A stretch of 64,000 nucleotides of DNA from the NCBI RefSeq assembly GCF_012530535.1, contig NZ_CP051299.1, positions 806,001 through 870,000 on the forward strand, written 5' to 3'. The stretch is from Microcella flavibacter (GTDB taxonomy: Bacteria; Actinomycetota; Actinomycetes; Actinomycetales; Microbacteriaceae). Shown piece by piece: positions 50,789 through 60,103 of this stretch. The notes below the pieces were generated by a model that saw only the letters and a list, made by a program, of their open reading frames with translations, had not been told where the DNA came from and made no database searches. The number at the start of each line of letters is the position of its first letter. Position 1 is the first letter of the stretch. The position numbers and the translations under genes were made by a program.

Positions 50789-51327
50789 TCCTCCGCGGTC
50801 CTCGCTGCCGGATCACCCGGGGGCTGCGCGTCGGCTGCAGGGTCCTCCGCGTGCCGCCGGTACTCGCCGACCACGCGGTCGAGGTACCGCGTGATGACGG
50901 CCTGCTCGGCGGCGTCGAACTCGTCGAGCGCCTCGTCGATGCTCGCGATCATCGGCATGAGGCGCGACATCGCGGCGACCCGCGAGGCGGGGGAGGGGAT
51001 GACGATCACACCCCGGCGGTCCTGCGGATTCGGTTCGCGGTGCACGTGCCCGAGGGCGACCAGCCGGTCGATCGATGTCGTCGTCGCGGCCGTCGACAGG
51101 CCCACCCGGCGCGCCAGCTCGGTCGGGCTGAGCGGCCCGCTCATGAGCAGGTGCTGCATGGCGTCGAGGTCGGTGGGATTGACGTGCAGCGCGGCGCCGA
51201 GCGACTTCTCGAAAGCGTCCGTGACATCGAGCAGATCGCGCAGCAGCATCGTCGCCGGGCGCACCGGCGGCGGTCCGCCGGGCGCGGCCGCAGCAGCGGG
51301 GGCGGACGACGGGCGGGGCGATTGCAC
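50785..51327 (-). CDS. MarR-family transcriptional regulator
   Basis: This 180-residue protein has a MarR winged helix-turn-helix (LSPTELARRVGLSTAATTTSIDRLVALGHVHREPNPQDRRGVIV) with the DRR wing, flanked by dimerisation helices. Low-complexity Ala/Pro and acidic tails lie at both ends. The GTG start follows GGGAG and lies 7 bases after TAAAGT. It is divergent from the MMPL transporter and probably represses it and itself through the palindromes between them. Confidence 0.85.
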   Translation of the reverse strand: MQSPRPSSAPAAAAAPGGPPPVRPATMLLRDLLDVTDAFEKSLGAALHVNPTDLDAMQHLLMSGPLSPTELARRVGLSTAATTTSIDRLVALGHVHREPNPQDRRGVIVIPSPASRVAAMSRLMPMIASIDEALDEFDAAEQAVITRYLDRVVGEYRRHAEDPAADAQPPGDPAARTAED

Positions 51328-51352
51328 GCTCCCGACTTTAGCGCTACTGTCT

Positions 51353-51381
51353 CTCGATAGTCGAGTAGTTCGACGTTCGAA
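51353..51381. promoter_or_regulatory. Twin 13-bp palindromes between marR-like and MMPL genes
   Basis: CTCGA-TAG-TCGAG (51353-51365) and TTCGA-CGT-TCGAA (51369-51381) are both perfect 5+3+5 palindromes, with centres 16 bases apart. The first covers the -35 region of the MarR gene. This is a good double operator for a MarR dimer. Confidence 0.7.
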
Positions 51382-51410
51382 ATAAATGCCCCTCACCCCG
51401 AAGGACCGAC

Positions 51411-53543
51411 ATGGCCGGCCTGCTCCGCTTCATCACCGCGCGCACGACCTCCTGGATCGTGCTCGTCGTCGCGGCGCTCGCCGCGGCGGCGCTGTTCGCC
51501 GCCGGCTCCGGCGCCGAGGAGGAGACCGCACCGGCGGTCGGGCTGCCCGACACCGCCGAATCGGTGCAGGCCGACCAGCTGCAGGAGACCTTCCCGAGCG
51601 CCGACGGCACCTCGGCGCTGCTCGTCTACTCGGCCGACGGCGCCGAGCTCGACGAGGGCGACATCGCGACCATCACCGAGACGGCGTTCGGTCCGCTGGC
51701 CGAGCTGTCGAGCGAGGGGGCCGTGCCGCCGCCGCAGGTCTCGGAGGACGGCACCACGGCGCTCGTCATCGTGCCGCTCGACCCGATCACCGCGGTCGAC
51801 GCGCAGGCCGAGCGCGCGGAGGAGCTGCGCACCGTCGCCGCCGAGGGGCTCGACGACGGGGTCGCGGTGTACCTCACGGGCGCCGAGGGCTTCGAGGTCG
51901 ACGTCGCCGCCGTCTTCGCCGGGGCGGACTTCACGCTGCTGCTCACGACGGTCGTCGTCGTCGCCGTGCTGCTGCTCATCACCTACCGCAGCCCGTGGCT
52001 GTGGCTCGTGCCGCTCGTCGTGATCGGCGTCGCCGACGGCCTCGCCGGCATCGTCGCCGGGCGCGTGGCCGCCGCTGCCGGGGTCTCCCTCGACGCCTCG
52101 GTCACGGGCATCCTCTCGGTGCTCGTCTTCGGCGCCGGCACGAACTACGCCCTCCTGCTGATCGCGCGCTACCGCGACGAGCTGCGTCTGCACGAGGATC
52201 GGCGCGAGGCCATGCGCCGGGCCGTGCGCGGCGCGGGCCCCGCGATCCTCGCGAGCGGCGGCACCGTCGCCCTCGCGCTCGCGACCCTGCTCTTCGCCGA
52301 GCTCGCCGGCAACCGCGCGCTCGGCCTTGCCTGCGCGGTCGGCATCGTCGTCGCCATGGCCTTCGCCCTGCTCGTGCTGCCCGCGGCGCTCGTGCTCTTC
52401 GGGCGCGGGCTCTTCTGGCCCTACGTGCCGCGGTTCGGCTCGGCCGACGCGATCTCCCGCAGCCCCTGGGGCCGGCTCGGCCGGGGCGTCAGCCGACGGC
52501 CGGTCATCGTTGCCATCGCCGGGTTCGCCGTGCTCGGCGCGCTCGCGAGCGGGCTCTTCTTCGTGCAGACCGGCCTCTCGCAGAACGAGCGCTTCCTGCA
52601 GAAGCCCGAGGCCGTGGTCGGCCAGGAGGTGCTCGCCGATGCGTTCTCCGCCGGGGCGACATCGCCCGCGGTCGTGATCGCGCCGAACGGCGACGTCGAC
52701 GAGGCCGTGGACGCGCTCGAGGGGCTCGACGGGGTCGACGGGGTCGTCGTGGGCGAGAGCGCGGGCGACGTGACCCGCATCGACGTCACGCTCGGCTCCG
52801 ATCCCGAGACCCCGGCCGCGTTCGCGACCATCGAGCGGATACGCGCCGCGCTCGACGACGCGGGCTCGGGCGAGGCGCTCGTCGGCGGGCTCGACGCCCA
52901 GGCCCTCGACGTCAGCGAGGCGCAGCAGCGCGACCAGGCGCTCGTCATCCCGCTCATCCTCGTCCTGGTGCTGCTCGTGCTCATCGTGCTGCTGCGGTCG
53001 CTGCTCGCCCCGCTGCTGCTGCTCATCGCGGTCGTCGCGAGCTTCTTCTCGGCGGTGGGCGCGAGCTGGTGGCTCTTCCAGTCGGTGTTCGGCTTCGCCG
53101 CGATCGACACGAACGTGCTGCTGTTCAGCTTCCTGTTCCTCGTCGCGCTCGGCGTCGACTACTCGATCTTCCTCGTCACTCGCGCGCAGGAGGAGTCGGA
53201 GCGGCTCGGCACCCGCGAGGGCATGATCCGCGCGCTCGCGGCCACCGGCGCGGTCATCACGAGCGCCGGCATCCTGCTCGCCGCCGTCTTTGCCGTGCTC
53301 GGCGTGCTGCCGCTCATCACGCTCACCCAGATCGGCATCATCGTCTGCATCGGCGTGCTCATCGACACGCTGCTCGTGCGCACGGTCATCGTGCCCGCGC
53401 TCGCGTTCATCGCCGGTGACCGCTTTTGGTGGCCGCGCCGCCCGCGGCTCACCGACGCGCAGGCGGTCGCGCGCGGCCTCAGCGCGCAGCACGTCGAGTC
53501 GGTGCCCGCGCCGGCCGAGCCCGTCGGCGCCGGCCGCCGCTGA
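51411..53543 (+). CDS. MMPL-family RND-type transporter
   Basis: This 710-residue protein has two repeats, each with one membrane helix, a large extracytoplasmic loop and five further helices. The motif GVDYSIFLVTRAQEE and its first-half counterpart GAGTNYALLLIARYRDE carry the Asp/Asn-Tyr pairs involved in proton coupling of MMPL proteins; the first half has Asn in place of Asp. It may export lipids or toxic compounds. AAGGA lies before the ATG. Confidence 0.87.
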   Translation: MAGLLRFITARTTSWIVLVVAALAAAALFAAGSGAEEETAPAVGLPDTAESVQADQLQETFPSADGTSALLVYSADGAELDEGDIATITETAFGPLAELSSEGAVPPPQVSEDGTTALVIVPLDPITAVDAQAERAEELRTVAAEGLDDGVAVYLTGAEGFEVDVAAVFAGADFTLLLTTVVVVAVLLLITYRSPWLWLVPLVVIGVADGLAGIVAGRVAAAAGVSLDASVTGILSVLVFGAGTNYALLLIARYRDELRLHEDRREAMRRAVRGAGPAILASGGTVALALATLLFAELAGNRALGLACAVGIVVAMAFALLVLPAALVLFGRGLFWPYVPRFGSADAISRSPWGRLGRGVSRRPVIVAIAGFAVLGALASGLFFVQTGLSQNERFLQKPEAVVGQEVLADAFSAGATSPAVVIAPNGDVDEAVDALEGLDGVDGVVVGESAGDVTRIDVTLGSDPETPAAFATIERIRAALDDAGSGEALVGGLDAQALDVSEAQQRDQALVIPLILVLVLLVLIVLLRSLLAPLLLLIAVVASFFSAVGASWWLFQSVFGFAAIDTNVLLFSFLFLVALGVDYSIFLVTRAQEESERLGTREGMIRALAATGAVITSAGILLAAVFAVLGVLPLITLTQIGIIVCIGVLIDTLLVRTVIVPALAFIAGDRFWWPRRPRLTDAQAVARGLSAQHVESVPAPAEPVGAGRR

Positions 53544-53563
53544 GGCAGAGCCCGCCTGCGGCT

Positions 53564-53610
53564 GCCGAGCCGGTGCGCCGTCCCTCCCCGGGCCGCGCAC
53601 CGGCATCGGC
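53564..53610 (+). terminator. Hairpin after the MMPL gene
   Basis: CCGGTGCGC (53570-53578) pairs with GCGCACCGG (53595-53603), extended by GCCGA (53564-53568) with TCGGC (53606-53610). It starts 21 bases after the stop and has no T tract. Confidence 0.55.
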
Positions 53611-53690
53611 GGACCCGTCGCCGATAAGTTCCCGCGCCGTCCGTGGCGTGGGGCGCGGACGGCGTCGGCGGTGCGGGGCATGCTGAGCCC

Positions 53691-54626
53691 GTGCATCCCG
53701 ACGCGACCCCGCTGGACGATGCGATCGCGGCGTACCTGCGGTCGGTCGAGCTCGAGCGCGGCGCCTCCCCGCACACCCTGCGCGCCTACCGCGGCGATCT
53801 CGCCACGCTCGCCGAGTTCGTCGAGCGGCGGGGGGCGGAGCCCGACGCGGCGCTGCTCGACCTCGAACTGCTGCGCGAGTGGGTGTGGGCGCAGAACGAG
53901 GCGGGGCTCGGGGCGGCGACCCTCGCCCGGCGCACCTCGACGCTGCGCGGGTTCACCGCCTGGCTTGCGCGCACCGGCCGCGCTCCCGCCGACGCCGGCG
54001 CCCGGCTGCGGGCGCCCCGCCCCGGTCGCCACCTGCCCCGCGTGCTGAGCCGGGCGCAGGTCGACGAGCTGTTCGTGCAGCTCGCCGCCCGCGCATCCGG
54101 TGACGACCCGCTTGCGCTGCGCGACCTGGCCATCATCGAGCTGCTGTACGCGAGCGCCCTGCGGGTGAGCGAGCTCGTGGGTCTCGACCTCGCCGACGTC
54201 GACGACGCGCGCCGCACGGTGCGCGTGCTCGGCAAGGGCGCGAAGGAGCGCATCGTGCCCTTCGGCGTGCCCGCCCAGCGCGCGCTGACGGCCTACCGCG
54301 AGCGGGGACGGCCGGCGCTCGCCGTCGGGGCGACCGGGGCCGGGGGGCGGGATGCTCTCCTCCTCGGCGCCCGCGGTGCGCGCCTGTCGACCCGCGCCGC
54401 CTACCAGCTCGTGGCCCGGCTGCTCGTCGACCTGCCGGGCAGTGGCCCGGCCGGCCCGCACGCCTTCCGGCACAGCGCCGCGACCCACCTCCTCGACGGC
54501 GGCGCCGATCTGCGCGCCGTGCAGGAGCTGCTCGGTCACGCCAGCCTCGGCACGACGCAGATCTACACCCACGTCAGCGCCGACCGTCTCGCCGCGGCGT
54601 ACCTCACGGCGCATCCGCGCGCCTGA
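53691..54626 (+). CDS. xerC: Tyrosine recombinase XerC
   Basis: This 311-residue protein has an N-terminal SAM-like DNA-binding domain (ASPHTLRAYRGDLATLAEF) and a catalytic domain with Arg158, Lys185, His257/Arg260, His283 and nucleophile Tyr292 (GHASLGTTQIYTHV). XerC with XerD resolves chromosome dimers at dif. Its length, and its place next to an M23-type gene and rpsB, fit the housekeeping recombinase of this order and not a phage integrase. The GTG at 53691 gives the usual length. Confidence 0.9.
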   Translation: MHPDATPLDDAIAAYLRSVELERGASPHTLRAYRGDLATLAEFVERRGAEPDAALLDLELLREWVWAQNEAGLGAATLARRTSTLRGFTAWLARTGRAPADAGARLRAPRPGRHLPRVLSRAQVDELFVQLAARASGDDPLALRDLAIIELLYASALRVSELVGLDLADVDDARRTVRVLGKGAKERIVPFGVPAQRALTAYRERGRPALAVGATGAGGRDALLLGARGARLSTRAAYQLVARLLVDLPGSGPAGPHAFRHSAATHLLDGGADLRAVQELLGHASLGTTQIYTHVSADRLAAAYLTAHPRA

Positions 54627-54659
54627 GGCGCCGCGCGTCGATCGACGCGATCCGCCCGC

Positions 54660-55343
54660 TCAGCCGCCGGTCGCGCCGAGGGGCAGCAGCACCGCGCGCT
54701 GCAGCCCGCCGAGCCAGCGCATCGGCGAGACGTAGAGACCGGCCTCCCGCACGCCGAGGTGCACGCAGGGCTCTGCGCAGTGCCCCGGCTCGAGCACGCC
54801 GAGCGGCTGCCCCGCGGTGACGGCGTCGCCCTCCGCCACGGCCGCCGTCACGGGTTCGACCGTGACGAGCAGCGGGCCGGCCCGCACCGTCACGACGCCG
54901 CGGTCGACGACCCGGCCGGCGAAGTGGACGACGCCGTCGGCGGGGGAGCGCACGATCGCGCCGTCCGGCACCGCGGAGCGGGCGGCGAGGTCGACGCCGC
55001 GGTGCCCGGCGGCGTAGGGCGTCGGCGGGGCGAGGAACGGCCGGTCGACGACGCGCGGGCCGTCGACGGGCCAGACCCAGTCGGGATCCGGCGCGGTGCC
55101 GGGTGCCCGCGGGTCGAGCCCGCCGGCGAGCGGCCCCGCGGCGACCACGGGGTCGCTCGGGCTCGCGGCGACCGCCGCGGCGGGTGCCGCCCGGGACGCC
55201 CCGCCGAGCAGCGGCGCGAGCGGCGCGGCGAGCAGCAGCACGGTGAGCAGCGGGATGGCGAGCAGCGCTCGCGATGCGGCGATCGCGAGCCCGGCGCGGG
55301 GCGCTCGCCCGGGCGACCGGCGGGGGCGGGGAGCGGGGAGCAT
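54660..55343 (-). CDS. M23/LytM-family protein with altered active site
   Basis: This 227-residue protein has an Arg/Pro-rich start, a membrane helix or signal peptide (about 18-46) and a C-terminal LytM domain. The first zinc ligands are present (His114 and Asp118 in GHRGVDLA). At the second motif, where active enzymes have HxH, it has CVH (Cys193, His195), so zinc binding is likely kept but the catalytic histidine is replaced. It may regulate another wall hydrolase or bind peptidoglycan. It is divergent from rpsB. Confidence 0.8.
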   Translation of the reverse strand: MLPAPRPRRSPGRAPRAGLAIAASRALLAIPLLTVLLLAAPLAPLLGGASRAAPAAAVAASPSDPVVAAGPLAGGLDPRAPGTAPDPDWVWPVDGPRVVDRPFLAPPTPYAAGHRGVDLAARSAVPDGAIVRSPADGVVHFAGRVVDRGVVTVRAGPLLVTVEPVTAAVAEGDAVTAGQPLGVLEPGHCAEPCVHLGVREAGLYVSPMRWLGGLQRAVLLPLGATGG

Positions 55344-55508
55344 GCGCGGAAGTCTGACCCGGGGCGTGCATCCCGTGGCCGTTCGGCGCAGCCGCGGGGG
55401 AGAGCGCGACGGACGGGATCGGCCGGGAGGAGCGGTGATATGCTTCTCGACGCAGTCGGCATGTCCGGCTGACTTCGCGTGCCCATCCAGGCGCACATCC
55501 CCTTCAGT

Positions 55509-55555
55509 CCCGCACGTCCCCCCGCGAGGGGGGATCACTCGTGCGGGTGGGGGAC
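55509..55555 (+). promoter_or_regulatory. Structured rpsB leader with two competing foldings
   Basis: CCCGCACG (55509-55516) pairs with CGTGCGGG (55540-55547), and inside it CCCCCC (55518-55523) pairs with GGGGGG (55528-55533) around a GCGA loop. GTCCCCC (55516-55522) can instead pair with GGGGGAC (55549-55555). A likely -10, TATGCT, lies at 55439-55444. This could be an S2 autoregulatory element. Confidence 0.5.
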
Positions 55556-55620
55556 AGCGCCGGGCACCAGGGCTCCGCCGATCGGCAGGAGCGACAACTG
55601 AGAACAGAAGGAGTACGGCC

Positions 55621-56700
55621 ATGGCCGTCGTCACCATCCGCCAGCTACTCGACAGCGGCGTGCACTTCGGGCACCAGACCCGCCGTTGGAACCCGAAAGT
55701 CAAGCGCTTCATCCTGACGGAGCGCTCGGGCATCCACATCATCGACCTGCAGCAGTCCCTCGGGTACATCGACAAGGCGTACGACTACGTCAAGGAGACG
55801 GTCGCCCACGGCGGCACCATCCTCTTCGTCGGTACCAAGAAGCAGGCGCAGGAGTCGATCGCCGAGCAGGCCACGCGCGTCGGCCAGCCCTACGTCAACC
55901 AGCGCTGGCTCGGTGGTCTGCTGACCAACTTCCAGACGGTCTCCAAGCGCCTCGCGCGCATGAAGGAGCTCGAGGAGCTCGACTTCGAGGACGTCGCCGC
56001 GAGCGGCTTCACCAAGAAGGAGCTGCTCATCAAGAGCCGCGAGCTTGCCAAGCTGCACAAGTCGCTCGGCGGAATCCGCAACCTCACCAAGACCCCGAGC
56101 GCCATGTGGGTCGTCGACCCCAAGCGCGAGCACCTCGCCATCGACGAGGCCCGCAAGCTCGGCATCCCCGTGATCGGCATCCTCGACACGAACGCCGACC
56201 CCGACGAGCTGGCCTACCCGATCCCCGGCAACGACGACGCGATCCGCTCCGTCGCCCTGCTCACCCGCATCATCGCGGATGCTGCTGCCGAGGGTCTCAT
56301 CGAGCGCCACCAGAAGACCGAGCCCACCGGCAACGTCTCCGCCGTGGAGCCGCTGGCCGAGTGGGAGCGCGAGCTGCTCGAGGCCGGCAACGCCGAGGCC
56401 GCCGCCGCCGAGTCGACCGAGGCCCCGGCCGAGGCCGTCGCCGAGGCGACCGAGACCCCCGCGGGCCAGACCGAGGGCGTGGGCGCGACCGTCGCCGAGA
56501 ACGACGCCGACGCGGCCGTCGCCGAGACCGAGCCGACCACCGACGCCGAGCCGGAGCACGCTCCGGAGACGGCCGAGCAGGTCGAGGCGAAGATCGAGGC
56601 CGAGGCGACCGAGGCCGAGAAGAAGCCCGCCGCCAAGAAGCCGGCCGCGAAGAAGGCGAAGGCCGACGCCGACGCCGAGCCCGCCGCCGAGACCGAGTAA
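55621..56700 (+). CDS. rpsB: 30S ribosomal protein S2 with a long acidic/Ala-Lys tail
   Basis: This 359-residue protein begins [31 protein letters not shown], the S2 signature, and contains [13 protein letters not shown] and [20 protein letters not shown]. The conserved core ends near residue 265. About 95 extra residues rich in Ala, Glu and Thr follow, ending in Lys-Pro-Ala-Ala-Lys units, so it is clearly longer than typical S2 (about 240-290). A 277-base leader precedes it. tsf follows at 12 bases. Confidence 0.97.
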   Translation: MAVVTIRQLLDSGVHFGHQTRRWNPKVKRFILTERSGIHIIDLQQSLGYIDKAYDYVKETVAHGGTILFVGTKKQAQESIAEQATRVGQPYVNQRWLGGLLTNFQTVSKRLARMKELEELDFEDVAASGFTKKELLIKSRELAKLHKSLGGIRNLTKTPSAMWVVDPKREHLAIDEARKLGIPVIGILDTNADPDELAYPIPGNDDAIRSVALLTRIIADAAAEGLIERHQKTEPTGNVSAVEPLAEWERELLEAGNAEAAAAESTEAPAEAVAEATETPAGQTEGVGATVAENDADAAVAETEPTTDAEPEHAPETAEQVEAKIEAEATEAEKKPAAKKPAAKKAKADADAEPAAETE

Positions 56701-56712
56701 AGGAGACCATCC

Positions 56713-57540
56713 ATGGCCAACTTCAGCCTGGCTGACGTCAAGACCCTGCGCGAGCGCCTCGGCACCGGCATGGTCGACACCAAGAACGCCCTCGTCGAGG
56801 CGGACGGCGACCTCGAGAAGGCTGTCGAGATCCTGCGCCTCAAGGGCGCCAAGGGCAACGCGAAGCGCGCCGACCGCTCCACGAGCGAGGGCCTCATCGC
56901 CGCGCACGAGTCCGCGGGCGCCACGGTGCTCATCGAGCTCGCCTGCGAGACCGACTTCGTCGCCAAGGGCGACAAGTTCGTCGCGCTCGGTGAGCGCGTG
57001 CTCGCCGCCGTCTCGGCCGCCTCGGCCTCGACCGTCGAGGAGGGCCTCGCGGCCCCGATCGACGGCTCGACCGTCGGCGCCGTGATCGACGACGAGGCCG
57101 CCATCATCGGCGAGAAGATGGAGCTGCGTCGCGTCGCCCGCGTCGAGGGCTCCACCTTCGCCGTCTACCTGCACCGCACCAACAAGGACCTGCCCCCGCA
57201 GGTCGGCGTGGTCGTGGCGTACGAGGGCGACGACGCCGAGACGGCGCGCAGCATCGCGCAGCACATCTCGTTCGCCGACCCGCAGTACCTCTCGCGCGAG
57301 GACGTCCCCTCGGAGACGGTGGATGCCGAGCGCCGCATCGTCGAGGAGATCAGCCGCAACGAGGGCAAGCCCGAGGCCGCCCTGCCGAAGATCGTCGAGG
57401 GCCGCGTCGGCGCCTTCTTCAAGCAGGTCGCCCTGCTCGAGCAGGACTACGCGCGCGACAACAAGCTGTCGGTCGCGCAGGTCCTCAAGGACGCCGGGCT
57501 CACCGTGACGGGCTTCGCCCGCTTCAAGGTCGGCGCCTAG
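56713..57540 (+). CDS. tsf: Elongation factor Ts
   Basis: This 275-residue protein has the UBA-like N-terminus (LADVKTLRERLGTGMVDTKNALVEADGDLEKAVEILRLKG) and the core CETDFVAKGDKF, which contacts EF-Tu and releases GDP. AAAGGAGA precedes the ATG. It forms an operon with rpsB and is followed by a strong hairpin. Confidence 0.97.
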   Translation: MANFSLADVKTLRERLGTGMVDTKNALVEADGDLEKAVEILRLKGAKGNAKRADRSTSEGLIAAHESAGATVLIELACETDFVAKGDKFVALGERVLAAVSAASASTVEEGLAAPIDGSTVGAVIDDEAAIIGEKMELRRVARVEGSTFAVYLHRTNKDLPPQVGVVVAYEGDDAETARSIAQHISFADPQYLSREDVPSETVDAERRIVEEISRNEGKPEAALPKIVEGRVGAFFKQVALLEQDYARDNKLSVAQVLKDAGLTVTGFARFKVGA

Positions 57541-57550
57541 CCATCGTGCG

Positions 57551-57589
57551 CAACGGGGCCCGGTACGCGTGAGCGTCCGGGCCCCGTTG
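57551..57589 (+). terminator. Terminator of the rpsB-tsf operon
   Basis: CAACGGGGCCCGG (57551-57563) pairs perfectly with 57577-57589. The loop itself contains ACGC/GCGT, which extends the stem by four pairs with one bulged base. No T tract follows. Confidence 0.8.
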
Positions 57590-57663
57590 CCATGCCCGCG
57601 CCCGCGGCGCCCGCACTACTCTGAACACCGCACCGCCCGAGTCGACACGAGAACGAGGAACCC

Positions 57664-58374
57664 ATGACCGATCGCCGCCGCCGCGTAATGCTCAAGCTCT
57701 CGGGAGAGGCGTTCGGCGGGGGGTCGCTCGGCGTGAACCCCGACGTCGTCGGCGCGATCGCGCGCGAGATCGCCGAGGCCGCGAAGGACGTCGAGGTGGC
57801 GATCGTCGTCGGCGGCGGCAACTTCTTCCGCGGCGCCGAGCTCAGCCAGCGGGGCATGGATCGCGGCCGGGCCGACTACATGGGCATGCTCGGCACGGTC
57901 ATGAACGCGCTCGCCCTGCAGGACTTCCTCGAGCAGGCGGGCGCGCCGGTGCGCGTGCAATCGGCCATCCAGATGACGCAGGTCGCCGAGCCGTACATCC
58001 CGCTGCGCGCCGAGCGCCACCTCGAGAAGGGGCGCGTCGTGATCTTCGGCGCCGGCGCCGGCCTGCCGTACTTCTCGACCGACACGGTCGCCGCGCAGCG
58101 CGCCCTCGAGATCAGCGCCGACGAGGTGCTCGTCGCCAAGAACGGCGTCGACGGCGTCTACAGCGACGACCCGCGCCGCAACCCCGACGCCACCAAGCTC
58201 GAGCACGTCACCTACCAGGACGCGCTCGTGCGCGGCCTCAAGGTGGTCGACTCGACGGCGTTCTCGCTCTGCATGGACAACGGGATGCCCATGGTCGTCT
58301 TCGGCATGGAGCCGGAGGGGAACATCGCCCGGGCCATCCGCGGCGACGCGATCGGCACCCGCGTCTCCACCTAG
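57664..58374 (+). CDS. pyrH: UMP kinase
   Basis: This 236-residue amino-acid-kinase-fold protein has [25 protein letters not shown], the [20 protein letters not shown] segment and [20 protein letters not shown]. It converts UMP to UDP and in bacteria is hexameric and regulated by GTP and UTP. TACTCT (57617-57622) is a likely -10 and GAGGAA precedes the ATG. Confidence 0.96.
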   Translation: MTDRRRRVMLKLSGEAFGGGSLGVNPDVVGAIAREIAEAAKDVEVAIVVGGGNFFRGAELSQRGMDRGRADYMGMLGTVMNALALQDFLEQAGAPVRVQSAIQMTQVAEPYIPLRAERHLEKGRVVIFGAGAGLPYFSTDTVAAQRALEISADEVLVAKNGVDGVYSDDPRRNPDATKLEHVTYQDALVRGLKVVDSTAFSLCMDNGMPMVVFGMEPEGNIARAIRGDAIGTRVST

Positions 58375-58458
58375 CGCGCCCGGCCCCGCCGCCCGCCTGC
58401 CGGGCTGCGCCCGGGGCGCCCCACTAGACTCGATCCGACCTGCGAAGGAGTGTTGCCC

Positions 58459-59013
58459 GTGATTGCCGATGTGCTCGCTGAAGCCACCGAGAAGATGACC
58501 AAGGCCGTCGACGTCGCGAAGGAGGACTTCGCCACGGTGCGCACCGGCCGCGCGAACCCGCAGCTCTTCCAGAAGATCCTGGTCGACTACTACGGCACGC
58601 CGACGCCGCTCGCGCAGCTCGCGAGCCTGCAGAACCAGGACGCCCGCACCCTCGTCATCACGCCCTACGACAAGAGCGCGCTGAAGGAGATCGAGAAGGC
58701 GATCGTCAACTTCCCGAACCTCGGCGCGAACCCGAACAACGACGGCACGATCATCCGGGTGTCGATGCCCGAGCTGACGGCCGATCGCCGCAAGGAGTAC
58801 GTGAAGATCGTCAAGGGCAAGGCGGAGGACTGCAAGGTCGCGATCCGCAACATCCGCCGCAAGGCGAAGGAGGACCTCGACAAGCTCAAGACCGAGGTCG
58901 GCGACGACGAGGTGGCCCGCGCCGAGAAGGAGCTCGAGGCGCTGACGAAGAAGCACACCGACGCGGCGGACGAGGCGCTCAAGAAGAAGGAAGCCGAGCT
59001 TCTCGAGGTCTAG
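58459..59013 (+). CDS. frr: Ribosome recycling factor
   Basis: This 184-residue protein has the RRF signature: [41 protein letters not shown] followed by [13 protein letters not shown] and [14 protein letters not shown]. It splits post-termination ribosomes with EF-G. The GTG at 58459 follows GAAGGAG by 8 bases; the earlier GTG at 58450 overlaps that site. TAGACT (58425-58430) is a likely -10. The next gene starts directly after the stop. Confidence 0.96.
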   Translation: MIADVLAEATEKMTKAVDVAKEDFATVRTGRANPQLFQKILVDYYGTPTPLAQLASLQNQDARTLVITPYDKSALKEIEKAIVNFPNLGANPNNDGTIIRVSMPELTADRRKEYVKIVKGKAEDCKVAIRNIRRKAKEDLDKLKTEVGDDEVARAEKELEALTKKHTDAADEALKKKEAELLEV

Positions 59014-60066
59014 ATGACCGACCCCGCCGACGGCCGCGACGAGGCGGCCCCTCCTCCGAACACCTCCGACGCGACCCTCGCGGCGGCCGCTCCGCCGGCC
59101 CCGGGTTCCGTCGCGGCCCGCCGATTCGGTCGCCGCTCGGGCTCGACGGCGCGCGCCGACCTCGAGAACGTCATGAGCGACGTCGAGAACGCGATGAAGG
59201 ATCTCGAGGCGCGCGCCCGCGAGATGGATGCCCGTCTCGAGGCCCGCGCGGGTCGCAACCTGCCCAAGGCCGTCTTCTTCGGCCTCATCCTGGGCCTCTC
59301 GCTGCTGTTCAGCCTCATCGTGTTCAAAGAGCTGTTCATGCTCTTCGGAGCGGCGCTGGTCGCCTTCACCTCCTACGAGCTCGCCAGCGCGCTGCGGTTC
59401 GCGGGCCGCGACGTGCCGCGCATCCCGATCGTGATCGCGTCGGTGGGCGTCATCGCGCCGGCGTTCTACTTCGGCGCCGAGGGCCTGTGGTGGGCGATCC
59501 TCGCCGGCGCGGCGTTCGTGAGCCTGTGGCGCATCGTCGAGACCGCGCGGCCCAGCATGCGCCAGCCGGGCGTCTCGCTGCGCACCGACCTCATGGCGGG
59601 GCTGTTCGTGCTCGCCTACGTGCCGCTGCTCGGCGGCTTCGGCGTCGTGATGGCGGCCGAGCCGGACGGCGAGTGGTGGACCCTCGCCTACCTGATCATC
59701 GTGATCTCGATCGACACCGGCGCCTACGCCTCGGGCATGGCCTTCGGCAAGCACCCGATGGCGCCGCGCATCAGCCCGAAGAAGACCTGGGAGGGCTTCG
59801 CCGGCTCGGTCGTCGTCGCGCTCGTCGCGGGCGTGCTGCTGGCGCTGTTCATGATCGAGGCGGCGTGGTGGGTCGGCGTGCTGCTGGCGGTGCTGCTCGT
59901 CGGCACGGCGACGCTCGGCGACCTGACCGAGTCGCTCATCAAGCGCGACCTCGGCATCAAGGACATCTCGACCTGGCTGCCGGGCCACGGCGGGTTCCTC
60001 GACCGGCTCGACTCGATCCTGCCGTCGACCGTCGTCGCGTACGCGGTCTTCATGCTGCTGGGCTGA
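59014..60066 (+). CDS. cdsA: Phosphatidate cytidylyltransferase
   Basis: This 350-residue membrane protein has about eight hydrophobic segments and the CDP-diglyceride synthase signature SLIKRDLGIKDISTWLPGHGGFLDRLDS near the C-terminus. It makes CDP-diacylglycerol from CTP and phosphatidate. A 90-residue Ala/Pro-rich and then coiled-coil-like cytoplasmic extension precedes the first helix (ARADLENVMSDVENAMKDL region), longer than in the E. coli enzyme. TAG of frr and this ATG are adjacent. Confidence 0.93.
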   Translation: MTDPADGRDEAAPPPNTSDATLAAAAPPAPGSVAARRFGRRSGSTARADLENVMSDVENAMKDLEARAREMDARLEARAGRNLPKAVFFGLILGLSLLFSLIVFKELFMLFGAALVAFTSYELASALRFAGRDVPRIPIVIASVGVIAPAFYFGAEGLWWAILAGAAFVSLWRIVETARPSMRQPGVSLRTDLMAGLFVLAYVPLLGGFGVVMAAEPDGEWWTLAYLIIVISIDTGAYASGMAFGKHPMAPRISPKKTWEGFAGSVVVALVAGVLLALFMIEAAWWVGVLLAVLLVGTATLGDLTESLIKRDLGIKDISTWLPGHGGFLDRLDSILPSTVVAYAVFMLLG

Positions 60067-60103
60067 GCCGTCCGCGGCGCGCCCGGTCGGGCATGATGGT
60101 GAC

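Noticed and set aside
53691-54626. Tyrosine recombinase as a mobile-element integrase
   Set aside because: Length, motif spacing and place near rpsB and an M23-type gene fit XerC. No element boundaries or cargo are present.
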